36,267 nt of DNA from JAMQPK01 sp035937795 (GCA_035937795.1 DASZHO010000199.1:1-36267); one strand, 5' to 3'. Shown: positions 16,569 through 26,408, counted from the stretch's first letter. Program-made: numbers and translations. Notes: generated from the letters alone by a model not told the origin.

Positions 16569-18218
16569 TCAGCGGCGCGTGAAGACTCGGGCCACGAGCG
16601 CCTGCGCGTCTTCCTGAATCTTCTTCAGGTGCGCGGGATCGCGGAAACTTTCAGCGTACAGCTTGTAGACCTCCTCGGTGCCGGACGGCCGGACGGCAAA
16701 CCATCCACTATCGGCCGCAACCTTCAAGCCGCCGATGGGCGCGCCGTTGCCGGGCGCGTTCGTCAGAACCGTGCGAATCGGTTCGCCGGCCAGTTCTTTC
16801 GCGTCGACCTGGCTGGCGGTCAACTGCGCCAGTTGCTTCTTCTGCTCCTCGGTCGCGGGCGCGTCGATGCGCTCGTAGAGCGGCGCGCCGAACCTGCGCG
16901 TCAGCTCGTCGTACGACGCCCCTGGATCGTGGCCGAGCCGTGCGGTAATTTCGGCCGCGAGCAGCCCGAGAATGATGCCGTCCTTGTCGGTGGTCCATGC
17001 TGTCCCGTCGATGCGGAGGCACGACGCCCCCGCGCTTTCTTCGCCGCCGAAACCGAGCGACCCGTCGAGCAGGCCGTCGACGAACCATTTGAACCCCACC
17101 GGCACCTCGAACAACCGCCGTTCCAATCCGGCCGCCACGCGGTCGATGATGCCGCTGCTGACGACTGTCTTGCCGACCGCCGCGTTCTTCGACCACCGCG
17201 GGCGGTGCTGAAACAGGTACCAGATCGCCACCGCCAGATAGTGATTGGGATTCATCAGTCCGGCCGACGGCGTGACGATGCCGTGGCGATCGTGGTCGGT
17301 GTCGTTGGCGAAGGCCACGTCGAACTTGTTGCGGAGATCCACCAGCGGCGCCATTGCGTACGGCGATGAGCAATCCATGCGGATCTTCCCGTCCCAATCG
17401 ACGGTCATGAAGCGGAAGGTGGGATCGACCTTGTCGTTCACGACCTCGACGGAAATCCGGTGACGCGCGATGATCGGTCCCCAGTAGCGTACGCCCGCGC
17501 CGCCGAGGGGATCGACGCCGATCCTCACCCCGGCGCCGCGGATGGCCTCAATATCGATCGCACTCGCGAGGTCATCCACATACGGGCCGACATAATCGTG
17601 AGGGTGGGTGCTCGACGCCTTGCGGGCTCGCTCGTAGGGAATGCGGCGAACGCCCCCCAACCCTTCCGCGAGCAGGGCGTTCGCCGTCCGCTCGATCCAG
17701 CCGGTGACCCCGGTATCAGCTGGGCCTCCATTCGGCGGGTTGTATTTGAAGCCTCCGTCTTCCGGCGGATTGTGCGAAGGGGTGATGACGATCCCGTCGG
17801 CCAGCCCCGAGGTGCGGCCGCGGTTGTATAGAAGGATGGCGTGCGAGATCACCGGCGTCGGCGTGTAGCCCTGGTCTCGATCGACCATGACTTCGACTTC
17901 GTTGGCCGCCAGCACCTCGAGGGCGCTGACATAAGCCGGCTCGGATAGGGCGTGGGTGTCCATGCCCATGAACAACGGCCCATCGATCCCGTGGCTTTTG
18001 CGATAGAGGCAAATGGCCTGGGTCACCGCAAGAATATGCGCCTCGTTGAACGTGCGGTCGAACGCCGAGCCGCGATGCCCCGAGGTGCCGAACGCCACGC
18101 GTTCGGCGACGACCGCAGGATCGGGATGCTCGGCGTAGTACGCCGTCACCAACCTCGGAACGTTGACCAGCAGCGAGGCTGGGGCCGGTTTTCCGGCCAG
18201 GGGGCTGATGCCGGTCAT
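16569..18218 (-). CDS. pgm: Phosphoglucomutase, alpha-D-glucose phosphate-specific
   Basis: The 549-aa enzyme interconverts glucose 1-phosphate and glucose 6-phosphate in the cytoplasm, linking glycogen, trehalose or cell-wall sugar metabolism to glycolysis. The length matches E. coli Pgm (546 aa). Visible motifs are FGTSGHRG (43-50), the phosphoserine loop VITPSHNPPEDGG with Ser148, the Mg-binding NDTDHDRHG with Asp306, Asp308 and Asp310, the sugar loop GFGGEESAGAS, and the phosphate-binding RPSGTEEVYK near the C-terminus. All key residues are intact. Its start overlaps the upstream oligopeptidase stop in ATGA, so expression is probably coupled to that gene. Confidence 0.97.
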   Translation of the reverse strand: MTGISPLAGKPAPASLLVNVPRLVTAYYAEHPDPAVVAERVAFGTSGHRGSAFDRTFNEAHILAVTQAICLYRKSHGIDGPLFMGMDTHALSEPAYVSALEVLAANEVEVMVDRDQGYTPTPVISHAILLYNRGRTSGLADGIVITPSHNPPEDGGFKYNPPNGGPADTGVTGWIERTANALLAEGLGGVRRIPYERARKASSTHPHDYVGPYVDDLASAIDIEAIRGAGVRIGVDPLGGAGVRYWGPIIARHRISVEVVNDKVDPTFRFMTVDWDGKIRMDCSSPYAMAPLVDLRNKFDVAFANDTDHDRHGIVTPSAGLMNPNHYLAVAIWYLFQHRPRWSKNAAVGKTVVSSGIIDRVAAGLERRLFEVPVGFKWFVDGLLDGSLGFGGEESAGASCLRIDGTAWTTDKDGIILGLLAAEITARLGHDPGASYDELTRRFGAPLYERIDAPATEEQKKQLAQLTASQVDAKELAGEPIRTVLTNAPGNGAPIGGLKVAADSGWFAVRPSGTEEVYKLYAESFRDPAHLKKIQEDAQALVARVFTRR

Positions 18219-20359
18219 CTCGAGTTCATGGGGCTCACCACCGGATGGTAGTCGACGCCGAGCTGCCAGAACAGGAACGAATAGATATCGGCCGTTTCCG
18301 CCAACCCTTCGCTCAGGCTGTTGCCGATGTGCCCCCCACCGGACGTCCGCAGCAGCACCGGAAGTCCCGAGGAGGTCGCGGCCTGCAGGCGCGCGGCAAA
18401 TCGGCGCGAGTCGCCTGGATTGACGCGCGGGTCGTTGGTGCCGCTGAGCAGCAGCACCGCGGGATACTTCGTGCCGTTCACCACATGCTGGTACGGCGAA
18501 TAGCCAAAGAGCGCCTCGAATTGCGCCGGCTCCTTCACGCTGCCGAATTCCGTAGCGTTGAAGACCCCGTTCGGAAAAAGCTCAAAACGCAGCATGTCGT
18601 AGATGCCGACCTGCGAGACGACGGCCCGCGCGAGCGCCGGATGCTCGGTGAGGACCGCGCCCATCAGCAAACCTCCGTTGCTGCCGCCCCAGAAGGCGAG
18701 CTTCGCCGGGTTCGTGTACCGGCGCTGGACGAGCAGGCTCGCACACGCCGCGAAATCGTCGAACACATTCTGTTTGTTTGTGAGTTTGCCGGCCTCGTGC
18801 CACGGCTCGCCGAGCTCGCCGCCGCCCCGCAGATTCGCAACGGCGTACACACCTCCCTGCTCGAGCCACACGATCAGCATCCGCGAGAAGTACGGCGACA
18901 GGCTGATCCCAAATCCGCCGTAGCCGTACAGCACGGTTGGGTTCGAGCCGTCGAGCCGGATGTTTTTCCGATGAAGAATGCTGAGCGGCACCTTCGTGCC
19001 GTCTTTGGACACCGCCTCGGCCCGCTCGACGGCGATGTCGCTGAAGTCGACGGTGGATGTAACGGCCATCGGCGTGGTCACGACGGTGCCATCGTTCCGC
19101 AGCCGCCGCCACGCGGGCGGCTCCAGATAGCTCTCTGTCAGGAACAGGACGTCGCCTTCCGGCAGCGCGACGAGCTGCGAGATGGACGAGACGGGCGGGC
19201 CCGGAACCTTGCGGTCGCCGCCGCCGTTCAGATCCATCACGTGCAGCTGGTGCGGCCCACCCACGACCTGATTCACGAGCAGCCGGCCGGCGGTCGCGAC
19301 GATTTCAACGATGTCGCCTTCGTTTGCGCGGTAAATCGTCCGTCCCCCGGCGATGCTCGAGGCCTCCGGACCGAGCTTCACGATCGCGCCGTGCGGCGCG
19401 TTCTTGTGCGACAGCGCGTACAGCTCGTCGTCTGCCCCGAACACGATGGAACGAACATGGTCTTCCCACTGCGTGAGGCGGCGCCATTGACGATCCGGAC
19501 CCCGCACGTAGTGCGAGACTTCGCCGCCATCGCCGTTCTTCACTTCCGCGAGCAGATACTTGCCGTCCAGGGTGGACGCCAGCTCGGTTTCGGCGATCCG
19601 CGGAAAATCGCGGCCGAGCGCGTACGTGTCGGTCTCGGTTGGCGCGCCGAGCTTGTGGAAGTACACCTGCTGATAAAAATCGCGATCTTCCGCCGGGCGC
19701 TCGTTGCCCCTTGGATATCGGGTGTAGAACAGCCCTTCGCCATCCAGATCCCAGGCGACGCTGCCCCCGGCGGTGCCGCCGTTCACACGAGGAAGGCGGT
19801 CGGGCAGTTCACGGCCGTCGGCTACGTTGAACAGATGCACGGTGCCGTCTTCGGTCCCACCGGCTGACAGGGAGACGGCAACCAGCCGGCCATCACGCGA
19901 CGGCTCGTAGAAATCGATGGTGGTCGCCCCGCTCGGGTCGATGCGGTTGGGATCCACGATCACGCGTTCGGCCGCGGGATCGGCGGTGGGCGGCAGCACC
20001 ACGAGCTGCGGCTGGTTGCGCGGAGGCTGGTACTTGAGCGCGAACAACGCGGCCGGCCGCGGCGTGAGCGCAGTCCACCGCGCGCTGGCCGACGTGCCCA
20101 AGGCCTGCACGCGCCGCCGGACGGCCTCGCCGGACGGCCACGAGTCGAGCATCGCCCGCGTGCGCCCGTTTTGCGCGTCGGTCCAGGCCCGGACCTCAGG
20201 GTCGTCCCAGTTCTCGAGCCACCTGTACGGATCGACGACCTTCCTGCCAAAGTAGCCGTCTGTCACGGGCCGCTGCGGGGTTTGCGGCGGCGTCTGTCCG
20301 TGGAGCGGAGCAGCGCAGAGCAGCACGGCGGCCGACACGATCGCGCGGCGGATTTTCAT
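18215..20359 (-). CDS. Secreted prolyl oligopeptidase (S9A family)
   Basis: The 714-aa protein cleaves short peptides after proline. A signal peptide (MKIRRAIVSAAVLLCAAPLHG) precedes the N-terminal segment VVDPYRWLENWDDPEVRAW, a seven-bladed propeller and the alpha/beta-hydrolase domain. The catalytic triad is readable as Ser560 (FWGGSNGG), Asp643 (SGTNDPRVNPGDS) and His677 (GGGHIG), close to the porcine enzyme's positions. The start at MKIRR follows GAAGGGAG; an in-frame ATG 33 nt earlier is less likely. Its signal peptide places it in the periplasm or outside, unlike cytoplasmic POPs. It begins 14 nt after subunit IV of the oxidase, so it may be read from the respiratory operon. Confidence 0.95.
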   Translation of the reverse strand: MKIRRAIVSAAVLLCAAPLHGQTPPQTPQRPVTDGYFGRKVVDPYRWLENWDDPEVRAWTDAQNGRTRAMLDSWPSGEAVRRRVQALGTSASARWTALTPRPAALFALKYQPPRNQPQLVVLPPTADPAAERVIVDPNRIDPSGATTIDFYEPSRDGRLVAVSLSAGGTEDGTVHLFNVADGRELPDRLPRVNGGTAGGSVAWDLDGEGLFYTRYPRGNERPAEDRDFYQQVYFHKLGAPTETDTYALGRDFPRIAETELASTLDGKYLLAEVKNGDGGEVSHYVRGPDRQWRRLTQWEDHVRSIVFGADDELYALSHKNAPHGAIVKLGPEASSIAGGRTIYRANEGDIVEIVATAGRLLVNQVVGGPHQLHVMDLNGGGDRKVPGPPVSSISQLVALPEGDVLFLTESYLEPPAWRRLRNDGTVVTTPMAVTSTVDFSDIAVERAEAVSKDGTKVPLSILHRKNIRLDGSNPTVLYGYGGFGISLSPYFSRMLIVWLEQGGVYAVANLRGGGELGEPWHEAGKLTNKQNVFDDFAACASLLVQRRYTNPAKLAFWGGSNGGLLMGAVLTEHPALARAVVSQVGIYDMLRFELFPNGVFNATEFGSVKEPAQFEALFGYSPYQHVVNGTKYPAVLLLSGTNDPRVNPGDSRRFAARLQAATSSGLPVLLRTSGGGHIGNSLSEGLAETADIYSFLFWQLGVDYHPVVSPMNSR

Positions 20360-20373
20360 AAGCGCTCCCTTCG

Positions 20374-20664
20374 TCAACCGCGGGTCATCCATCCGCGTGT
20401 CAGAAAATCGCCCATCGTCAATGCCAGCAGGATCCCCAACCAGAACACGCCCCCGGCGACGACCACCCAGGCGAGCCGTGTTTCGCGCACGTGCATGAAG
20501 AACAGGATCACGAGCGCCGCCTTGAACACCGCGATGGTGAGCGCCGCGACCGTATTCAGCGGACCGAGATCGAAGTACGCGACCTGCCAGGTGAGGTAGG
20601 TGCAGACCATCAGCACCGCGTAGATGGCGAAGTACGACCGCTTCGAGGCGGCGTGGTCAGCCAT
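20374..20664 (-). CDS. caa3-type cytochrome c oxidase subunit IV
   Basis: This small 96-aa membrane protein has three predicted spans (YFAIYAVLMVCTYLTWQVAY; TVAALTIAVFKAALVILFFM; WVVVAGGVFWLGILLALTMG) and the motif FKAALVILFFMHVRETRL, typical of the prokaryotic subunit IV (COX4_pro/CtaF) family. It probably stabilises the oxidase and has no redox centre. The longer open frame upstream is a shadow of the subunit III gene. The ATG lies 5 nt after the subunit III stop. It is the last gene of the respiratory cluster. Confidence 0.9.
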   Translation of the reverse strand: MADHAASKRSYFAIYAVLMVCTYLTWQVAYFDLGPLNTVAALTIAVFKAALVILFFMHVRETRLAWVVVAGGVFWLGILLALTMGDFLTRGWMTRG

Positions 20665-20669
20665 GGTGT

Positions 20670-21333
<664 letters not shown>

Positions 21334-21341
<8 letters not shown>

Positions 21342-22959
21342 CGACGTCCTCCACCTGCTCGACATACTCGTAGGCGTCCCACGTCACGACCGGCGTCCGC
21401 TGGAAGTTCTCCGTGGGCGGCGGCGAACTGGTCGTCCACTCGAGACCGACCGCGTCCCACGGATTGGAGCCGGCGGCAGGCCCGTAACGCAGCGACCACA
21501 TCAAATACGCCATCGGAATCAGGTAGCCGATGCCCAGAATGGATGCGCCGGCCGACGAGAGCACGTTCAGCATCTGAAATTCAGGCGGGTACGCGTGGTA
21601 GCGCCGCGGCATGCCGAGATAGCCGAGGATGAACTGCGGGAAGAACGTCAGGTTGAACCCGAGAAAGATGATGCCGGCGCTGAGCTTCGCCAGAAATTCA
21701 TTGTAGAGGCGGCCGCTGATTTTCGGCCACCAGTAGTGGAGCCCGCCGAGGTAGCCCATCAGCGTGCCGCCGACCATGATGTAGTGAAAATGCGCGATGA
21801 TGAAGTACGTGTCGGTCACGTGCACGTCGAGGCCGATCGCGGCGAGGAACAGACCGGTCAGACCGCCGATGGTGAACAGGCCGATGAAACCGATGGCGTA
21901 CAGCATCGGCGTCTGCCACGAAATCGAGCCCTTGTACATCGTCGCCGTCCAGTTGAAGACCTTGATGGCGGAGGGAATGGCCACCATGAAGCTGAGCGCG
22001 GAGAAGATCAGCGCCGAGTACACCGATTCTCCCGCCACGAACATGTGGTGTCCCCAGACGAGAAAGCCGATGACCGCAATCGCGACGCTGGCAAACGCGA
22101 CGAACCGGTAGCCGAACACCGGCTTGCGGCAGAAGGCGGCCACCAGCTCGCTGACGACTCCCATCGAGGGCAGCACCATGATGTAGACCGCCGGGTGCGA
22201 GTAGAACCAGAACAGGTGCTGGAACAGCACCGGGTCGCCGCCGACCGCCGGATCGAAAAAGCCGAAATGAAAGAGCCGCTCGATGGCCACCAGGGAAAGC
22301 GTGATGGCGAGCACCGGCGTCGCGAGCACGAAGATCATGCTCGTCGCGTACATCGACCACAAAAACAGCGGCATCCGGAACCAGGTCATACCCGGCGCCC
22401 GCATGCGGTGGATCGTGACGATGAAATTGAGTCCGGTGAGGATCGAAGAGAAGCCGGTGATGAAGATGCCGAGCGCCGTCGGAATGACGTTGGTTGTCGA
22501 CGAGACGGTGCTGAACGGCGTGTAGAAGGTCCAGCCGGTATCGACTCCGCCCGCGACGAGCGCGTACAGCGTGAACAGCCCGCCGAGAATGTAGATATAC
22601 CAGCTGGCGAGGTTCAGCTTCGGGAACGCGACGTCCCTGGCGCCGATCATCAGCGGCACCAGGAAGTTGCCGAGCGTGGCCGGAATCGAGGGGATCAGGA
22701 AGAACCACACCATCATGATGCCGTGCATCGTGAAGAGCTTGTTGTAGGTCTCGTCGGAGACCAGATCGCCGGGCGGTGTGGCCAGCTCGAGGCGAATCAG
22801 CACCGCGAAGGAGCCGCCGATGAAGAAGAAAAAGGTGACGGCAGCCAGGTACAGCAGCGCGATGCGTTTGTGGTCGCGCGTGAGCAGCCACGACTTGATG
22901 CCATACCCGTCGTTCAGGTAGTTTCGCGGCGGCAAGGCGGCGATGTTCGCCATGGTCAT
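21334..22959 (-). CDS. ctaD: Cytochrome c oxidase subunit I (A2-type haem-copper oxidase)
   Basis: This 541-aa catalytic subunit reduces O2 to water and pumps protons. Ligands are visible: His79 (FTMHGIMM) for low-spin haem, His255 in WFYSHPAVY for CuB with the crosslink tyrosine at 259, His304-His305 (WGHHMF) for CuB, and His390/His392 (AHFHYIMVGG) for the haems. A K-channel lysine is present in IPSAIKVFNW (Lys333). The helix VI glutamate of A1 oxidases (HPEV) is replaced by YSHPAV, the A2 signature. Its start overlaps the subunit II stop in ATGA. About 12 membrane helices are visible. Confidence 0.98.
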
Positions 22960-23918
22960 CTTGCCGCCCCCGCCTGACCTGCCGGCGCGGCCGGACCGAG
23001 CGATTTGATGTACTCGATCAACTGCAGCAGCTGCTCTTCGCTAACCACTCCCTGAAACGTCGGCATGATCGGCTGGTAGCCGGCTGCCACCTTCGCGCTG
23101 GGATGGAGGATCGATTCGCGGATGTACGCTTCGTCGACAGTCGCCGTTTCCCCGCCTTGCAGCGTCACGGTCTTACCGAACAGTCCTTGAAGAACGGGGC
23201 CCCGGCCCTGCGCGTCGGCTCGGTGGCACGTATTGCACGCGAGCTGGGCGAAGAGCTTCTCGCCGCCCGATGCGAGCGATCCTTCAGCGGGACCGCCGCT
23301 CAGCCATGTTTCGTACTCGGTGGGCTCCATCACGATCACCTCGCCGGTCATGCCATAGTGGCGCGTGCCGCAGTACTCCGCGCAGAAGAGCCGATAGCGG
23401 CCGGGTTTGGTCGCCTCAAACCAGAGGTTGGTGTAGCGGCCCGGCAGCACGTCGGCTTTCACCCTGAACGCCGGCACGAACACGTCGTGGATGACATCCT
23501 CGGACGTCATGATCAATTTCACGGGACGCCCGACCGGCACGTGGAGCTCGTCGATCTCGCGCTGGCCGTCGAGGTGCTGGAATTTCCACATCCACTGTTT
23601 CCCGACGACGTAGATATTGAGCGTCTCGTCGGGCGGGGTCGACATGGCGAAAAACACGCTGGCGCCCCACACGAAAATCGCGACGGTGATGAGCGACGGG
23701 ATCACGATCCAGCCGATCTCGAGCGCCATGCCGCCGTGCACCGGCACGCCGATAGCGTTGGGCGTCCGGCGGCGGTACTTGGCCGCATAAAACACGATGA
23801 GGCCCGCAATCAGCAGCGAGAAGAATGCCGAGATGGCGAGCACGAAGAAATAGAGCATGTCGACGCGGCTCGCCATCGTCGAGGCACCGACCGGGAACAG
23901 CGGCGTCCCGCTCCACAT
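22956..23918 (-). CDS. ctaC: caa3 oxidase subunit II with fused cytochrome c domain
   Basis: The 320-aa subunit receives electrons for the oxidase. Two membrane helices (about 20-47 and 66-92) are followed by a cupredoxin domain with the full CuA site: His144, Cys179, Glu181, Cys183, His187 and Met190 (LFCAEYCGTRHYGM). A C-terminal class I cytochrome c domain has CNTCH at 228-232 and a likely distal Met in YQPIMPTFQGVV. This fusion defines the caa3 type. It begins 5 nt after the SCO gene. The fused cytochrome would accept electrons directly from ActE or from a related cytochrome. Confidence 0.97.
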   Translation of the reverse strand: MWSGTPLFPVGASTMASRVDMLYFFVLAISAFFSLLIAGLIVFYAAKYRRRTPNAIGVPVHGGMALEIGWIVIPSLITVAIFVWGASVFFAMSTPPDETLNIYVVGKQWMWKFQHLDGQREIDELHVPVGRPVKLIMTSEDVIHDVFVPAFRVKADVLPGRYTNLWFEATKPGRYRLFCAEYCGTRHYGMTGEVIVMEPTEYETWLSGGPAEGSLASGGEKLFAQLACNTCHRADAQGRGPVLQGLFGKTVTLQGGETATVDEAYIRESILHPSAKVAAGYQPIMPTFQGVVSEEQLLQLIEYIKSLGPAAPAGQAGAAR

Positions 23919-23923
23919 GGCCG

Positions 23924-24787
23924 CTACGCCCCCGCCCGCTTCTCTTGGCGTTCCTTACGCGTCATGATGAAAATGAACGCGCCCAGCGCCAGCACCGTGG
24001 CCGCGCCGCCGGCACGAACCAGCCGCATGATTGCAACGGTATATTTACCAGCGGCCGGATCGTAGTGATAGCAATACAGCGCCAGCGAATCGACCGCCGA
24101 GCCGACTTTGCCTTTCGAGGCGTCGACGATGGCATAGCGCAGATCACGAGGGCCGTACTCGATGCCGAAGAGATAGCGCGCGAGCCGGCCATCAGGCGTG
24201 AGCACCATCACGCCGGTCGGATGCGCGAACTGCTGCGTGTCCTGGTCCCATACGTAACGGAAGCCGGCGGCCTTGGTCACCCGGTCGATCGACCGTTGAT
24301 CGCCGGTGAGGAAATGCCACGCTCCCGCGCCACCCGGCTGCTTGTACCGGGCGATGTACGAGGCCTTCTTCGCCGACGCCGTGGCCGGTGTGTCGCGCGG
24401 ATTGAAGCTGACGGTGACGATCTCGAAATCGCTGCCGGGCTGGAGCGAGAGCACATTCAGCGCGCTCGCGAGCCCGTTGATGACAACCGTGCACAACATC
24501 GGGCAGTCGTAGTAGGCAAAGACCATCACGACGGGGCGCGTGCCGAAATAGTCGCCGAGCTTCACGGTCCGGCCCGCTTCGTCTTTGAACGGCGTGTTCA
24601 GAGGCATCTGCCCGTCGAGGTTCTGGTCGAACCCGATTTCGCGGAGCGCCGGCGGCACAGTCGACGAAGGCACGCCCGCCTCAGGTCTGTAGCCCGCAGC
24701 CGGCGCGCCGTTGACCTGCGCGGTCGCGATCGGGGCGGCGACGGCGACCATCCCGAAGAGCACCACGAGCGCGACCGCCGTCTTCAT
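23924..24787 (-). CDS. SCO1/SenC/PrrC-family copper chaperone
   Basis: The 287-aa protein is expected to deliver copper to the CuA site of subunit II, outside the cytoplasmic membrane. A signal peptide (TAVALVVLFGMVAVAAPIATAQ) leads into a thioredoxin-like domain with the copper-binding pair Cys95 and Cys99 (YDCPMLC) and the conserved His in FAHPTGVMVLTPDGR. Unusually for short SCO proteins it ends in a membrane helix (AATVLALGAFIFIM) and a basic tail, so it is membrane-bound from the C-terminus. The start overlaps the stop of the 136-aa gene upstream in ATGA, inside the respiratory operon. Confidence 0.94.
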   Translation of the reverse strand: MKTAVALVVLFGMVAVAAPIATAQVNGAPAAGYRPEAGVPSSTVPPALREIGFDQNLDGQMPLNTPFKDEAGRTVKLGDYFGTRPVVMVFAYYDCPMLCTVVINGLASALNVLSLQPGSDFEIVTVSFNPRDTPATASAKKASYIARYKQPGGAGAWHFLTGDQRSIDRVTKAAGFRYVWDQDTQQFAHPTGVMVLTPDGRLARYLFGIEYGPRDLRYAIVDASKGKVGSAVDSLALYCYHYDPAAGKYTVAIMRLVRAGGAATVLALGAFIFIMTRKERQEKRAGA

Positions 24788-25194
24788 GGTTTTCTCCGGG
24801 CCGGCAGCCCTCGCTGCACCGTTAACTTCATGGCCGCGTCGATGGGAATTCGCACGACACCGCCATTTTGATCCACCCAGCCGTAGCTCGTCAGCGCAGC
24901 ATCCTCGGCGGATCGAAGCTCGCGGAGGTCCTCGCGCGGGTTGATCTGCAGCCTCGGCGCCGGCGGAACGCGCTCCTGCTGCCCCACCGCGAGGGGATAT
25001 TGCCGCACCGTCCCCCGGGTCTGCTGTTCGGCCAGCAACACGAAGAACAGCCAGACGAGCAGGTGGATGACGATGCCGGTCACGAACAGGCCGGCCGCGA
25101 AGACGAGCACCCCGCGCACGTGCACGTCGCTCATCTCGTGACCGATCACGGCCGCCCCGGCAGGAGCCCGATCGGGTGAATGCGTCTCTGTCAT
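24784..25194 (-). CDS. Unrecognised membrane-anchored protein of the ACIII-caa3 cluster
   Basis: This 136-aa protein has a single membrane helix (VRGVLVFAAGLFVTGIVIHL then LVWLFFVLL, about residues 27-54) followed by an 80-residue domain ending in EDAALTSYGWVDQNGGVVRI then PIDAAMKLTVQRGLP. The C-terminal motif looks strongly conserved (I recall similar sequences beside SCO genes in other bacteria) but has no function I can name. It overlaps both neighbours in ATGA junctions, so it is made with ActF and the SCO chaperone. A role in oxidase copper-centre assembly or in holding the two complexes together is plausible from position only. Confidence 0.8.
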   Translation of the reverse strand: MTETHSPDRAPAGAAVIGHEMSDVHVRGVLVFAAGLFVTGIVIHLLVWLFFVLLAEQQTRGTVRQYPLAVGQQERVPPAPRLQINPREDLRELRSAEDAALTSYGWVDQNGGVVRIPIDAAMKLTVQRGLPARRKP

Positions 25195-26384
25195 GTCAGC
25201 GCGACCTGCCCAAGAGCCTCCTCGAATTCCGGATCGTGCACCGGCAGGATCGTGCGCCGGCGAAGCTGCGATATGAAGAACCCCAGCCAGACGGCACCCA
25301 GGGATACCGGCAGCACGATGTCCAGCCAGCTCACCGCGAGACCACCGGTGTGGAACTCCGGCGCGATCAGCCAGAACAGATCGACCAGCCGGACGAACAG
25401 GATTCCGATGGCGACCTTGAGGATCAAGTCGGCTTCGCGCTTCATGGTGCGCGACAGCAGCAGCACGAAGGGAACCACGAAATGAAACAGGATCAGGGTG
25501 ATGCCGACGAATCGCCAGCCGGTTTGCAGCCGATGCGCGTACCACGATATCTCCTGCGGAAGATTCCCGGCCCAGATGATCAGGTACTGCGAGAACCCGA
25601 AGTACGCCCACAGCATGACGAACGCGAGCATCAGGTTGCCGAGATCGTGGAAGTGCGCCTTGACGATGATGCGATCGAGCGGCGGGCGGCGGCTGAGCCA
25701 CACCAGCACGCCAATGAGGAATGCCATCGCCGACAATCCCTGGCCTCCCATCACAAGGACGCCGTAGATCGTCGAGTACCAGTCGGGCTCGAGCGACATC
25801 AGCCAATCGAACGACGCGAAGGTGACGCTGAGCCCGTAGAGGACGAGGCCGGCGGCGCTGACCTTCTGCATCTTGCGCGCGATCTCCGGGTCGCCGGTGC
25901 GATCCTGCTCGGCCGCCCACCTGTTCAGCCAATGGGAAGTGGCGTTCCACACCGCGAAGTAGATCGCCGCACGCAGGAGAAAAAACGGCACGTTCAAATA
26001 CGCGCGCTTCGCCTGGAGGAGCTCGTCACGCGCCACCACGGCCGCGTGCGTCCACGGATACAGATTGTTCATGCCGACGACGACCGGCAGGAACAGGAGC
26101 GTCATCAGCGGCAGCAGTCTGGAAGCGGCCCCGATCGGCCGACGGATCACGATGCCCCATGCGCCACCGGAGAGCTGATGGACCATGCCGAGGGCGAGGC
26201 AGCCCAGCGTGACGCTCAGGCAGAACATGTAGCCCATCAGGTAGGACTGATAGAACTGCGTTGGCTTGAACAAGAACTCGACGAGCGAGATCAGCAGGCC
26301 GACGCCGCCGCCGGCGAGTAATTGCCGTTGATAGCGCGCGAGCTCGGGAAAGAGCTCGTCCGCGGTCTGTGTGATCGGCGTCAT
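25191..26384 (-). CDS. actF: Alternative complex III subunit ActF (quinol:cytochrome c oxidoreductase membrane subunit)
   Basis: This 397-aa polytopic protein of about ten helices is related to ActC and NrfD. Recognisable parts are FLFKPTQFYQSYLMGYMFCL, VGMNNLYPW (helix end), EPDWYSTIYGVLVMGGQGL, and the block HFHDLGNLMLAFVMLWAYFG followed by FSQYLIIWAGNLPQEISWYA. It forms one half of the membrane core of the complex and may help translocate protons; ActC is the usual quinol site. It is preceded by a 14-nt tandem duplication that now separates it from the actE stop, and its stop overlaps the next gene in ATGA. Confidence 0.95.
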   Translation of the reverse strand: MTPITQTADELFPELARYQRQLLAGGGVGLLISLVEFLFKPTQFYQSYLMGYMFCLSVTLGCLALGMVHQLSGGAWGIVIRRPIGAASRLLPLMTLLFLPVVVGMNNLYPWTHAAVVARDELLQAKRAYLNVPFFLLRAAIYFAVWNATSHWLNRWAAEQDRTGDPEIARKMQKVSAAGLVLYGLSVTFASFDWLMSLEPDWYSTIYGVLVMGGQGLSAMAFLIGVLVWLSRRPPLDRIIVKAHFHDLGNLMLAFVMLWAYFGFSQYLIIWAGNLPQEISWYAHRLQTGWRFVGITLILFHFVVPFVLLLSRTMKREADLILKVAIGILFVRLVDLFWLIAPEFHTGGLAVSWLDIVLPVSLGAVWLGFFISQLRRRTILPVHDPEFEEALGQVALT

Positions 26385-26408
26385 TTTTGGGCCGTCATTT
26401 TTGGGCCG
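26381..26408. repeat. 14-nt tandem duplication at the actE/actF junction
   Basis: The plus strand has two perfect copies of tcatttttgggccg (26381-26394 and 26395-26408), and the next copy starts again as tcatttt before diverging. The actE stop lies in the second copy and the actF start in the first. Without the duplication the two genes would overlap in an ATGA as most neighbours here do; with it they are separated by 10 nt. Confidence 0.9.

Noticed and set aside
18245..19867. A 540-codon open frame on the plus strand
   Set aside because: It is antisense to the prolyl oligopeptidase gene, whose full catalytic triad and signal peptide show which strand is coding.
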